From NCBI RefSeq assembly GCF_008629695.1, contig NZ_VWSH01000001.1, forward strand, positions 709,990 to 773,989: a DNA stretch of 64,000 bases, read 5' to 3'. The notes under the pieces are model-generated. The model was not told the DNA's origin, ran no database searches, and saw only the letters and a list, made by a program, of their open reading frames with translations. The position numbers and the translations under genes are program-made. Positions 35,944 through 44,730 of this stretch are shown here, one piece after another; within the stretch, counting starts at the first letter, position 1; each line of letters begins with the position of its first letter. This DNA comes from Taibaiella lutea. Lineage in GTDB: Bacteria > Bacteroidota > Bacteroidia > Chitinophagales > Chitinophagaceae.

Positions 35944-36029
35944 ATACTTTACGCTAATGGTCGGATAAGATAATTTGCAGAGTGACGATATTTTTGAAAC
36001 TCAGGCGCCTTTCTTCTTCACCTTCCGCC

Positions 36030-36053
36030 CTTGTTGGTGTTTTCACCAACAAG
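36030..36053. repeat. REP-like hairpin
   Basis: CTTGTTGGTG, TTTT, CACCAACAAG: perfect 10-bp arms. No T-run beside it. Preceded by a CCGCC stretch. Similar in form to the hairpins at the ends of the RAYT cassette (GTGGTGGGTG...). Confidence 0.5.
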
Positions 36054-36111
36054 TCTTTAATACTTTCGGAAGAAAAACACAAGAAAGTCCATTTCCTATT
36101 GCTCAGGTAAG

Positions 36112-36444
36112 TTACTTCTTCTTCACTTTTGGTTTCACCAAATCGTAAGAAGCATCAATCAATGATTTTATTAATGATGCTGATAATGTTCCATCCACAA
36201 TAACCGTATTCCAGTGCTTCTTATTCATGTGATATCCCGGAACAATGCAATCATATTGCTCCCTTAGTTCCAATGCCTCGTCAGGATCGCATTTGGCATT
36301 GAATTGCGTAGGCATGGCGTCGAGGCTCAGCAACAGGAATATTTTGCCGCCCACTTTAAATACCAATGTTTCCTCGCCGAAAGGAAAGCCTTCTTCCGCA
36401 GCTTCTTTTTCCAGACAATAAGCTCTGATGGTTTCGATATTCAT
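36112..36444 (-). CDS. MmcQ/YjbR family protein
   Basis: 110 residues, the usual size. MNIETIRAYCLEKEAAEEGFPFGEETLVFKVGGKIF at the start and NKKHWNTVIVDGTLSASLIKSLIDASYDLV at the end match the YjbR/CyaY-like double-stranded-DNA-binding fold. Function unknown. Its start overlaps the stop of the flavoenzyme upstream by 4 bp (36441-36444), so the two are translationally coupled. Confidence 0.9.
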   Translation of the reverse strand: MNIETIRAYCLEKEAAEEGFPFGEETLVFKVGGKIFLLLSLDAMPTQFNAKCDPDEALELREQYDCIVPGYHMNKKHWNTVIVDGTLSASLIKSLIDASYDLVKPKVKKK

Positions 36445-37952
36445 ACAGAAGTTTTATTAATTTTTTCCAATAAATAATCCAGGCCGATTAATTCACCGCA
36501 TACTGCAATGGCATTGATACTCACGCCCAAAACTCCATGCAGTCCTATGTTTTGTCCGACCAGCATAAGATTAGGGATTTTTGTCCTGAAAGGTATGCTT
36601 GTCTTTTCTGCATGTTTCACATCCGCCATAATTCCGTAAATACTGCCGTCGGGAGAACCCATATAATCGCGGAAAGTAAGCGGCGATGCGGTCTGAAAGC
36701 TAAGTAAATTTTCTTTTATTTCGGGAAACCGTTTAGCCACATGTCCTAATAATAAATGTGCTTTCTGGTTTTTAAACAGTTCATAACCGCGCGTTCTCTT
36801 TTCAGGCTTGGCTGCACTGTTTGTTGTATTTTCCCATTGTTTCATCTCATCCACATGCATATAGGTAAGGATGGAAACGGTCTCTGCAAAACCGGGGCAA
36901 TGCTTATCTTCATTAAAATACAGCGCGTAGTTGGCCGGCCATTCTTCGGGCCTGTAATGGATAGCTGCAAGGCTGTCGCCGCTCCTGTTCCAATAATAAT
37001 TACGGTCGGGATGAACAACCGTTCCCGGCTTTAAAACAATATTCATCATAAAGGCCGAGATGGAATTGACTGCACCTTTTATCCTGTTTCTGTAAACGGG
37101 CTTTATCATCTTCGATTCAATCAGATTCATTACAGTGGCGGGGTGCATATTGGCGATAAAATGCCTGCCGGTATAACGATTGCCATTTTCAGCTACAGCC
37201 TCCACAATCCGTCCATCTTTTTCAATGAGCTTTAGAATTTTTTCATTGCGGTAAACCACGCCGCCCAGGCTTTGCAATTGTTTCCATAATAATTTAGAAA
37301 TCTGCGAACTGCCGCCTTCACATTTATAGGCGCTGTCCAGATAGCTTTTGCTTACCAGCGCATGCACATAAAAGGGCGTAGTGCTATGGGAACCGGCATA
37401 CAAAAGGCTATTGCCCAAAAGCACGTTCCTGAGCTTTTCGTCTTTTATCTGCAACATAACATCATCCAGCGAAAGACCTGATACGCCTGCTTTCTCACTG
37501 GCATCGCCATTCCTCAGATTATACAGGGGAAAACTATTGCAGGTATCCTGCATAACTTTCAGATATGCATCCAGTTCTTCTTTCGAATCTTTAAAATAAG
37601 AAGACAGGGAAGCTTTAAAATGCTCAATTCCCTGGGCTAAAGGATAGCTGCCGGCATCGTCGTCAAACAAAACTGTATCAAAGCCATCCCGGTTCAAACG
37701 TTTCAGTTTTAGATCCGGCATAATTCCGGCGTAGCTGAATATGCGGTATTGGGTCTGGCCTTTGTCTAATGCGCCGATGTAATGAACGCAGCTGTCAAAT
37801 ATTTTTTTCCGGAACGAAAAAGTCTGAAGGCAACCTCCAATCTGCTTATGCTGTTCTATTACCGCAACGCGCATGCCTTCTTTGGCAAGCATTACAGCGC
37901 TCAGCAATCCTCCAAGTCCCGAACCGGCAATTACAACATCATATTCATTCAT
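36441..37952 (-). CDS. Phytoene-desaturase / carotenoid-isomerase-like FAD oxidoreductase
   Basis: 503 residues. FAD motif VVIAGSGLGGLLSAVMLAKEGMRVAVIEQHKQIGGCLQTF; later GGSSQISKLLWKQLQSLGG and the C-terminal PNLMLVGQNIGLHGVLGVSINAIAVCGEL. It belongs to the group containing CrtI/CrtISO and all-trans-retinol 13,14-reductase (RetSat). No carotenoid biosynthesis gene is near, so a saturase/desaturase of another polyene is equally likely. First of a two-gene leftward operon. Confidence 0.82.
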   Translation of the reverse strand: MNEYDVVIAGSGLGGLLSAVMLAKEGMRVAVIEQHKQIGGCLQTFSFRKKIFDSCVHYIGALDKGQTQYRIFSYAGIMPDLKLKRLNRDGFDTVLFDDDAGSYPLAQGIEHFKASLSSYFKDSKEELDAYLKVMQDTCNSFPLYNLRNGDASEKAGVSGLSLDDVMLQIKDEKLRNVLLGNSLLYAGSHSTTPFYVHALVSKSYLDSAYKCEGGSSQISKLLWKQLQSLGGVVYRNEKILKLIEKDGRIVEAVAENGNRYTGRHFIANMHPATVMNLIESKMIKPVYRNRIKGAVNSISAFMMNIVLKPGTVVHPDRNYYWNRSGDSLAAIHYRPEEWPANYALYFNEDKHCPGFAETVSILTYMHVDEMKQWENTTNSAAKPEKRTRGYELFKNQKAHLLLGHVAKRFPEIKENLLSFQTASPLTFRDYMGSPDGSIYGIMADVKHAEKTSIPFRTKIPNLMLVGQNIGLHGVLGVSINAIAVCGELIGLDYLLEKINKTSV

Positions 37953-38149
37953 TTACCAAAAACCCATAAGGTGGATTGCGAAGATTAAATTATTTTTCCA
38001 CATAAAAAACCAAAAAGGTTGATAACTGTTTTAACTAAGAAATAATATAAACACGGAATGATTTTATCCATAACTTTAGGTCACATCACAGGCTTGAAAG
38101 CCTTATGGAAATTATCATGTTCTTTTAATGTATCTAAAACTAACAGACC

Positions 38150-39187
38150 TTGACAGAAAGCATTATTAACCTCGAAACAGTGAATCCTATTGAATTCTTT
38201 GGAGTGAACAACAGTAAATTCGACATTCTGAAGAAAAAATTCTCCAACTTAAAAATATTATCACGCGGTACGCAAATAAAACTTGCGGGAAAACCGGAAG
38301 AAGTAGAAGCCGCGCGCGAAAAAATTGATCTTATTATAAAATATCTGGAAAGAAACGGACATCTTTCGGAAAATTACTTTGCACAAATATTAGGCGATTC
38401 TGAAGACGAAAACGGTGACGGTTCAGGCGAGAATGCCAATATCATTGACGGAAACGATGTATTGGTTTTTGGCCCTAACGGAAAAGTCATCAGGGCTAAA
38501 ACTGCCAATCAGAAAAAAATGGTTGCGGTATCGGAAAAGAATGACATCATTTTTGCAATAGGGCCGGCAGGTACAGGTAAAACTTATACGGCGGTTGCGC
38601 TTGCTGTAAGGGCTTTAAAGAACAAGGCGGTTAAAAAGATTATCCTTACGCGTCCTGCGGTGGAAGCTGGCGAAAGCCTTGGGTTCCTGCCCGGTGACCT
38701 GAAAGAAAAAATTGATCCGTACTTACGCCCCTTGTATGATGCGCTGGACGATATGATTCCTGCCGATAAGCTGAATTATTTCATGGCAAACCGCATTATT
38801 GAAATTGCGCCATTGGCCTACATGCGCGGACGTACGCTGGACAATGCTTTCATCATTCTGGATGAAGCGCAGAACACGACTGACTTGCAATTGAAAATGT
38901 TCCTGACGCGTATAGGGCCTTCAGCAAAAGCCATTATTACGGGCGATATGTCGCAGGTGGATTTGCCTAAAAACCAGAAATCGGGCCTGATAAAGGCAAC
39001 AAGAATTCTGAAAAACATTCAGGGCATTGCACATATTGAATTAACAGGCAGCGATGTGGTAAGGCACCGTCTTGTAAGGGAAGTTATTAAGGCTTACGAC
39101 AAAGACCAGGCAAGGGAAGAGGAACTGGAAGAGCAACGTAAAGAAAGAAGAATGAATGCTGTGGCAGAAGCTGTGAAAGCAGATTAA
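38150..39187 (+). CDS. PhoH family ATPase
   Basis: 345 residues, with a TTG start at 38150 that begins the conserved (M)TESIINLETVNPIEFFGVNN; a GTG at 38180 is the alternative. An N-terminal KH-like region precedes the P-loop (IFAIGPAGTGKTYTAVALA), LTRPAVEAGESLGFLPGDLKEKIDPYLRPLYDAL, and the Walker-B IILDEAQNTT, then FLTRIG and ITGDMSQVDLPKNQKSGL. PhoH proteins are RNA-associated ATPases, often near ybeY. The C-terminal helix is highly charged. Confidence 0.94.
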   Translation: MTESIINLETVNPIEFFGVNNSKFDILKKKFSNLKILSRGTQIKLAGKPEEVEAAREKIDLIIKYLERNGHLSENYFAQILGDSEDENGDGSGENANIIDGNDVLVFGPNGKVIRAKTANQKKMVAVSEKNDIIFAIGPAGTGKTYTAVALAVRALKNKAVKKIILTRPAVEAGESLGFLPGDLKEKIDPYLRPLYDALDDMIPADKLNYFMANRIIEIAPLAYMRGRTLDNAFIILDEAQNTTDLQLKMFLTRIGPSAKAIITGDMSQVDLPKNQKSGLIKATRILKNIQGIAHIELTGSDVVRHRLVREVIKAYDKDQAREEELEEQRKERRMNAVAEAVKAD

Positions 39188-39209
39188 TTTACAAATCAGT
39201 TATTTAAAA

Positions 39210-39245
39210 CAAAGGAGTCAGGTTTTTAAAGCCTGACTCCTTTGC
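39210..39245. terminator. Bidirectional terminator
   Basis: CAAAGGAGTCAGG pairs with CCTGACTCCTTTG. Its core closely matches the one at 14174-14213. Confidence 0.88.
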
Positions 39246-39247
39246 TG

Positions 39248-39820
39248 TTAAGCCGATAGATCCTGAATACAGGCTTCTCTTATCTTCCAAAGCTGTTCTA
39301 AAGTAAGATTGACAGCAGCGTTTTCCGTAAGCCATTGCTTCAGATAGTTTTTATGATAATCCACCTTGAAATCGGTTATCTGCGCCGGTGTTATTGCTAC
39401 TTCTTCCATCAAATCATTTACAAAATCTGCAGGTGATGCATTGTATTTGGTGAAATCCATTATTTCATTGCCATATTTCAGGTAACAATGTGCTTCGGGA
39501 ATGTATTCGAGGCCGTTCTGTAATAGCCTTGTGGCAACTTTTGGCGTATTCCTGCCATTCATCCTAAAAAGCCCCATGGTTAATTGCAGGTCTTTAAATC
39601 CGTTTTCAGTGGCAAGCAATTTCAGCAAGGCATGCTTTGTGCTGCAGGTGCCGCAATTATCGGTAAAGACTGTGCTAAGGTTTAGCTTATCAGCATTGCG
39701 GCCATAAGGCAAGGCCTTTATAAATCTTGCAGCAGCTGAAAATGTGTGCAGGCCTCTATTTATACATGTACCCGAAATAGCGCCGGCAGCATGAATTTCA
39801 AAATCGATTAAAGGTTCCAT
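39248..39820 (-). CDS. Transglutaminase-like fold protein, uncharacterised
   Basis: 190 residues, no signal peptide. The likely catalytic Cys lies in NCGTCSTKHALLKLL (residue about 58, start of a helix), a His in EAHCYLKYG, and an Asp in IMDFTKY; Cys-helix then His then Asp is the order of the transglutaminase/papain-like fold. I do not recognise a named family. Divergent from nothing: it follows the MATE gene leftwards, 17 bp after it, so it may be cotranscribed with it. Confidence 0.6.
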   Translation of the reverse strand: MEPLIDFEIHAAGAISGTCINRGLHTFSAAARFIKALPYGRNADKLNLSTVFTDNCGTCSTKHALLKLLATENGFKDLQLTMGLFRMNGRNTPKVATRLLQNGLEYIPEAHCYLKYGNEIMDFTKYNASPADFVNDLMEEVAITPAQITDFKVDYHKNYLKQWLTENAAVNLTLEQLWKIREACIQDLSA

Positions 39821-39837
39821 GTTTGATGTTTATTTTT

Positions 39838-41169
39838 TCAGATAACTTTATTTTTCCATTTGCCCGACCACAAATAGATGCCGGAAACCATGAGCAAGCA
39901 ACCCCAATAAACAAATTCGGAAGCCCAACCGTAATGAAGCGGCATCCGCCATTTTTCGATCACAATGGTGACATACACTACATAAGCGGCCACACAAAAA
40001 AGCTCGATGCCTAAATTCACCAAGGTATTGCCGGAACCTACCACGGCATTGAAACAAATAGTGGCAAGGCTCATTATCAACGAGGACAATGCCAATACGC
40101 GCAGACTCAGGATGCCCATGGAAACAATCTCGGGTTTATCTGTATAAAACCGCAGGAAGGTATGCGGAAAAACAAAAAGAAAGAACGAAATGCAGAGAGT
40201 ATAAAGGATGCTGATTGTCATAATCTTCCGGACCAGCTTTATGACCATATCAGGCTTGCCCTGCCCCATCAGGTTGCTTACCATAGAGTTGCAGGTGGAT
40301 GCGAGGGCCCATGTGCCAATGCTTACAATGCCCAGAACACTGCGCAGAATGTGTGATGCAGCCAATTGCGTAACGCCCAGATGCTCGACATAAATATAAA
40401 ATAACTGCCAGCCACCGATGCCGAATAAATACTGGACAATTAATGGCGACGATACTTTCATCATTTGTCTGGTAATAGCCCAGTCAAACTTGAGGTATTG
40501 CAGCACAGGATATTTCCTGTAATTTTTTCTGTTGAAAAACAGGATGTACATCACAATACAAAACACAACTTCTGCAATAATGGAGGCTACAGCAGCGCCT
40601 TTCAATCCCATTGAAGGGAAACCGAGTTTCCCGAAAATCAATGCATAATCCAGAAAGATGTTTATCAGGTTTGCCGTTAATGCACCATAAATCAGATAAC
40701 GGGAGCGACCGATAGATATGAAAAAAACGTTTACTAATTGTGTCAGCATCAGAAAGGGCAAGCCCCACATACGGAGAAAGAGATAGTCGATCGTTTTAAA
40801 ATAAATGGCTTCTTCGTGAATGGTATGGATAAATAAAACGGGCGCAAGCCAGATGGTCAGCAAAATGATACAGGCAGCCATCGCTACAGATAACAGGATA
40901 CTATTGGCAAAAGTGCGGCACAGGCCTTTTATATCGCGCGCTCCCACCCTTCTTGAAAGTAAAACCAGGATGCCGTTGCTTAAGCCGAAGCCAACATAGG
41001 TCAGCAATAAATAAAAAATACTGGTAAGTCCGTTCACCACCAGTTCCATTTTGCCCAGGCGCCCCAGGAATACGGCATTTGCCATAAAACTGACTTGCGG
41101 GATCAGTATTGAAAGTGAAATGGGTGCAGCCAGCTTTAATATCTGACGATTACTTACCTGGTATTGCAT
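39838..41169 (-). CDS. MATE family efflux transporter
   Basis: 443 residues from MQYQVSNRQILKLAAPISLSILIPQ (ATG 41169), chosen over the ATG at 41253 because relatives start here. Twelve hydrophobic segments in two halves; MATE signatures around AVFLGRLGKMELVVNGL and TCNSMVSNLMGQGKP. It exports cationic drugs or metabolites using a Na+ or H+ gradient; the substrate is unknown. Divergent from the DUF3822 gene. Confidence 0.9.
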   Translation of the reverse strand: MQYQVSNRQILKLAAPISLSILIPQVSFMANAVFLGRLGKMELVVNGLTSIFYLLLTYVGFGLSNGILVLLSRRVGARDIKGLCRTFANSILLSVAMAACIILLTIWLAPVLFIHTIHEEAIYFKTIDYLFLRMWGLPFLMLTQLVNVFFISIGRSRYLIYGALTANLINIFLDYALIFGKLGFPSMGLKGAAVASIIAEVVFCIVMYILFFNRKNYRKYPVLQYLKFDWAITRQMMKVSSPLIVQYLFGIGGWQLFYIYVEHLGVTQLAASHILRSVLGIVSIGTWALASTCNSMVSNLMGQGKPDMVIKLVRKIMTISILYTLCISFFLFVFPHTFLRFYTDKPEIVSMGILSLRVLALSSLIMSLATICFNAVVGSGNTLVNLGIELFCVAAYVVYVTIVIEKWRMPLHYGWASEFVYWGCLLMVSGIYLWSGKWKNKVI

Positions 41170-41214
41170 GAGGGACGGATATCGAATATTTAATCGCGAA
41201 CAAAAATATTCTAT

Positions 41215-41222
41215 TAATTTTG
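41215..41222 (+). promoter_or_regulatory. Bacteroidota -7 element, TAATTTTG
   Basis: TAnnTTTG match 49 bp before the DUF3822 start. Confidence 0.4.
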
Positions 41223-41271
41223 CGTCCACACAATTTTTGTGATATTTTGTCAAAACCTTCCAAAAGGAAAT

Positions 41272-42081
41272 ATGTCATTAATCAGAGAGGAAAGATTACA
41301 GCCGGTTCAGCATTTCAATATGCATGATGACCCATTGACCAATATTGAGACTTTACACCTTTTAATCTGGGACCAGGGCCTGGGCATTGCCGGTTACGGA
41401 ATTGATGGAAATGTGCTGACAACCAAGGTTTATACTTTCGCCAAAGACAATATCCATGCAATAGAATCTATTTTCATGAATGAGCCTTTGGTGGCGGGGC
41501 CGCAGCCTGTAACGCATGTCTGGATTGCAGAATCAAGAAACATACTTATACCGCAGCATTTGTTCTCGGAAGATGCGGCGAAGATCTGGCTGGAAAAATT
41601 TCATTTTATTGCAGCGGGCGAGAGCATAAGAACTACCACTGTAAAGCAGCCTGATGCTTTGAGCATTGCCTATCCTGTTTCAAATGATTTGATTGCGTTG
41701 CTGAATAAAAACTTCCCGGAAGCTAAGATAGAATCGTTTTCAGGAATGGTTTTACAGCAAGGTGTTTTAGCAGACAGCAATACTGTTGATATTGTTTTTA
41801 TGAATGAAACGGCAGCATTGACTATTCATCAGAAAGGCAAATTAATTGCGCATCAAATCACATCTGCAGAAGATATCCATAATCTGGTTTATAAGATTGC
41901 ATCTATCTGTCAGGATTATAAAATAGGACAGGAAGATTTAAAGGTTTCGGTTTCAGGTTTTTGTGTATCTGAAGAAACATGCCATGAACTGAAAGCATTT
42001 TATCCAAAAATGTCGGTTCCGGGTTCGGAGCAATTTTCATCTTTTACGCTTCTAAGTAAATTAATAACATGCGCATCATAG
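41272..42081 (+). CDS. DUF3822 family protein
   Basis: 269 residues from ATG 41272. It has the actin-like/ribonuclease-H-like layout typical of DUF3822: LHLLIWDQGLGIAGYG..., IVFMNETAALTIHQKGKLIAHQI, and a C-terminal half mirroring the first. It overlaps rsmD by 13 bp (42069-42081), the usual pairing in Bacteroidota, which suggests a role linked to rRNA methylation or translation. No catalytic residues recognised. Confidence 0.8.
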   Translation: MSLIREERLQPVQHFNMHDDPLTNIETLHLLIWDQGLGIAGYGIDGNVLTTKVYTFAKDNIHAIESIFMNEPLVAGPQPVTHVWIAESRNILIPQHLFSEDAAKIWLEKFHFIAAGESIRTTTVKQPDALSIAYPVSNDLIALLNKNFPEAKIESFSGMVLQQGVLADSNTVDIVFMNETAALTIHQKGKLIAHQITSAEDIHNLVYKIASICQDYKIGQEDLKVSVSGFCVSEETCHELKAFYPKMSVPGSEQFSSFTLLSKLITCAS

Positions 42082-42611
42082 GCGGCACCCATGGCGGCAG
42101 AAGGTTCAATCCTCCTTCCAAAATGCCTTATACCAGGCCTACAACGGATATAGCGAAAGAGGGTCTTTTCAATATTCTTCAAAACATGATTGATTTTGAA
42201 GGGATACAGTCATTGGATATTTTTGGAGGAACGGGCAGCATCAGCTACGAACTGGCATCGCGCGGCGCAGCAGACCTGACTATTATAGAACGTGATAAGA
42301 ACATGTCTGCTTTTATAAAGAAAACGGCAGCAGAATTCGGGTTTTCAAATATCAGACTGATTCAATCGGAAGTTTTTAAGTTTCTTAAAACCTGTATAGA
42401 TCAATATGACTTTATATTTGCCGGCCCTCCTTATGCTTTAGTAGAGATTGATGAAATACCGGATATTATTTTTGAAAGAAACTTAGTGAAGCCTGAGGGT
42501 GTTTTTATCCTGGAACATACGCCCAGAAACAATTACGAAGATCATCCCAATTTCATAAAGGTCAAGAATTACGGTACTACTTTGTTTTCTTTTTTTGGAA
42601 ATAAGGATTGA
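42069..42611 (+). CDS. rsmD: 16S rRNA (guanine-966-N2)-methyltransferase RsmD
   Basis: 180 residues. MRIIGGTHGGRRFNPP and RPTTDIAKEGLFNIL at the N-terminus, SAM motif LDIFGGTGSISYELASRGA, and the catalytic motif IV read here as FAGPPYAL. The usual motif is DPPY or NPPY, so the first acidic or amide residue is Gly in this copy. Otherwise normal length and motifs. It modifies G966 of 16S rRNA. Overlaps the DUF3822 gene. Confidence 0.9.
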   Translation: MRIIGGTHGGRRFNPPSKMPYTRPTTDIAKEGLFNILQNMIDFEGIQSLDIFGGTGSISYELASRGAADLTIIERDKNMSAFIKKTAAEFGFSNIRLIQSEVFKFLKTCIDQYDFIFAGPPYALVEIDEIPDIIFERNLVKPEGVFILEHTPRNNYEDHPNFIKVKNYGTTLFSFFGNKD

Positions 42612-42628
42612 CAATTATTTATATAATT

Positions 42629-42667
42629 AAGTAAAATGCCAATCTTATTGAGATTGGCATTTTACTT
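42629..42667. terminator. Bidirectional terminator
   Basis: A perfect 17-bp stem (AAGTAAAATGCCAATCT), loop TATTG, T-rich right end. Between convergent rsmD and Uma2 gene; it overlaps the last bases of the Uma2 gene. Confidence 0.9.
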
Positions 42668-43259
42668 ATGAAACAAAAATGTTTTTCAAATCAAGTTTTA
42701 AATCGGGGAATAATGGACTTGTCAAGATATCGGTTTCAATAACGGGCTGTAACCCTACAAAACGGTCTTCTATTAAACTGTAACGAAATACACATTTTTC
42801 ATTCAAATTTACCATCCAATATTCCTTCACTCCTGCTTCCTCATACAGGTCGAATTTGATGCGCATTTCTTTGTTGCTATTACCGGGAGAGAGTAATTCA
42901 ATTATCAAATCCGGAGCACCAATACAACCTTTTTCATCAATCTTTGCAGGGTCACAAATTATACATAAATCAGGTTGCACAACAGTATATATGTCGTTAT
43001 CTGAATCAGTCTTTCTTTTATCAAGCAGACGTACATCAAATGGTGCTACAAACAATTCACAGGCATTTTCCTCAAATTGACTTGAAAGCGCATTCGTTAA
43101 TCTCAAAGAAACTCTTTGGTGATAAGTGCCCGGAGCAGGACTCATCTTCATTATTTTCCCTTTAATCAGCTCCAGCCGTTCCTTCAATCTCCATGTAAGA
43201 TAATCGGCATAAGAATAAATACCGTTTTCTTCCAATTGTTCTATTTCTGTAATCATCAC
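42666..43259 (-). CDS. Uma2 family (DUF820) endonuclease-like protein
   Basis: 197 residues. PD-(D/E)xK layout: VVQPDLCIICDPAKIDEKGCIGAPDLIIELLSPGNSNKEMRIKFDLYEEAGVKEYWMVN, with the D, E and K catalytic residues. Such proteins occur in many copies in Bacteroidota and cyanobacteria, often mobile, and have no proven role. Its only neighbour on the same strand is the DUF2130 gene, 48 bp upstream. Confidence 0.9.
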   Translation of the reverse strand: MMITEIEQLEENGIYSYADYLTWRLKERLELIKGKIMKMSPAPGTYHQRVSLRLTNALSSQFEENACELFVAPFDVRLLDKRKTDSDNDIYTVVQPDLCIICDPAKIDEKGCIGAPDLIIELLSPGNSNKEMRIKFDLYEEAGVKEYWMVNLNEKCVFRYSLIEDRFVGLQPVIETDILTSPLFPDLKLDLKNIFVS

Positions 43260-43307
43260 TAAAATATTTCAAATGCAATTTACGAAAAATGTTTTTGTCA
43301 GAAATTA

Positions 43308-44600
43308 TCAATCCAACAACTCAATATCGCCTTCATCCAATAAGTTCAGGTTCACAGAGTCGGAACCGGCAATCCCTTCAACGGAACCACGTATGTGTGC
43401 AGCATTCAATAGTACTTTTTCTAACTGCTTTTCCCTTGATTTCCAAAGTCGCTCCATAGCATCCCTTTCTTTCTGAATGCTTAACTTCATGCTCATAAAA
43501 CCTTCTCTGATGGCCTTCCATTGCTCACTGAATTCATGGCCAGTGAGGTAATCATACAACATCACCATTTTATCACCTTTGTTTTCGCCGCTTTTGCGTA
43601 CATCCGATACTTTTAATAATCCGTTTCTTAAAAGCAAAGCCACACTTCTGACCTCCGAAAAAGTACATATATATACACCTTCCTTTTCCCCGAATCTATC
43701 CATATCTTTTGGCATTGCTTGTGTAACTATTACAGCAACATCAGCGCCTAACTGACGCATATCGGCTTTGAGCTTTTCAATCCAATCGTTCGCAAAGTCT
43801 TTGGTGCGTTTGCTTTCGTAAATAATCTTACCGGCTTCATTACCAAAATTATTGCGAACTAACTGGATGCAATCTGCACCACGAACGCCTTTACCAACAG
43901 GTGTCAGTAAATCAAAAGGGAAAGTAGACTGCAACAATTCTTCCAACAACAGCTCCTGCACTTCGCCTTGCATCTGCATACTACCCTGCTCTGCTTTGCG
44001 CTTCATTTCATCAACGAGTTTCTTCTGGTCATCAATTTGCTTTTCCAGTTCTCTGGTGCGCAATTGAAACTCCTGCTCTTTCATCTGCAAACGTTCTGCC
44101 TGCTCTGCTTTTATTTGCTCTTTAATCTTTTCTGATTCGGCTATCAGCTGTCTTTGCAGATTCAGCTCCAGCTCTGCCTCTTTACTTTTCAACGCCTCTA
44201 CTTTCTGCAAAAATTCAAGTTCTTTTTTTCTCGCCTCCTGCAGTTTTTCTTTTTGTTCAGCATCCGACTGTTTCAATAAAGTAATTTGGTTCTCAAAGTC
44301 TGCGGTTAATTTCCGTCTTAAAAGAGTCTCCTGCTCTTGCTGCTGTAATTTTAGCTGCTGCTCCATTCTTTGCTGAAAAGCCTGCTCTTGCTGGTCTGCC
44401 AATCTTTTATGTTCTTCTTCTTTTTTCCTTATTTCCTCGTTTTTCTTTTCAACATCCACATCTCTTTGTTTCTTATAATCTTCCATTTTTTTGCGCAAGT
44501 CCTGCTTCTCTTTCTCAAGATTTTCATTCAATTCCAACCGAAGCGCATCATCTAAAGGAAATTCATTACCACAATTCGGGCATTTAATCATTGTTGCCAT
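43308..44600 (-). CDS. DUF2130 domain protein with long coiled coil
   Basis: 430 residues from ATG 44600. A zinc-ribbon-like start (IKCPNCGNEFPLDDAL) leads into a coiled coil of Lys/Glu/Gln heptads from residue about 25 to 205, then the globular DUF2130 domain (RGADCIQLVRNNFGNEAGKIIYESKRTKDFANDWIEKLKADMRQLGADVAVIVTQ) with a nuclease-like D..ExK arrangement (GADCIQ, IIYESKRT). The family is proposed to be nuclease-related, without biochemical proof. Confidence 0.85.
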   Translation of the reverse strand: MATMIKCPNCGNEFPLDDALRLELNENLEKEKQDLRKKMEDYKKQRDVDVEKKNEEIRKKEEEHKRLADQQEQAFQQRMEQQLKLQQQEQETLLRRKLTADFENQITLLKQSDAEQKEKLQEARKKELEFLQKVEALKSKEAELELNLQRQLIAESEKIKEQIKAEQAERLQMKEQEFQLRTRELEKQIDDQKKLVDEMKRKAEQGSMQMQGEVQELLLEELLQSTFPFDLLTPVGKGVRGADCIQLVRNNFGNEAGKIIYESKRTKDFANDWIEKLKADMRQLGADVAVIVTQAMPKDMDRFGEKEGVYICTFSEVRSVALLLRNGLLKVSDVRKSGENKGDKMVMLYDYLTGHEFSEQWKAIREGFMSMKLSIQKERDAMERLWKSREKQLEKVLLNAAHIRGSVEGIAGSDSVNLNLLDEGDIELLD

Positions 44601-44730
44601 ACCTACACTATTTTGAGCCTCAATATTACAAAACCATCGGGACATATTATTGCATGATAAACCGGGCTATATCTGTTGTCAATTTTCAAAAGAATCCTTT
44701 ACCTTGCATTTCATTATAAACAAATCCTTT

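Larger units (their letters stand above)
35756..36111. other. Intergenic region with hairpins, 356 bp
   Basis: Between two leftward genes. It holds a perfect 13-bp hairpin with a 7-base loop (35911-35943) and a perfect 10-bp hairpin with a TTTT loop (36030-36053). The first may be a terminator for the upstream leftward pair, the second looks REP-like. No reading frame or RNA is supported, and the promoter of the giant gene is not obvious. Confidence 0.6.

Noticed and set aside
39823-40014. 63-residue rightward frame over the MATE gene
   Set aside because: Antisense to the last part of the MATE protein; no start signal or domain.
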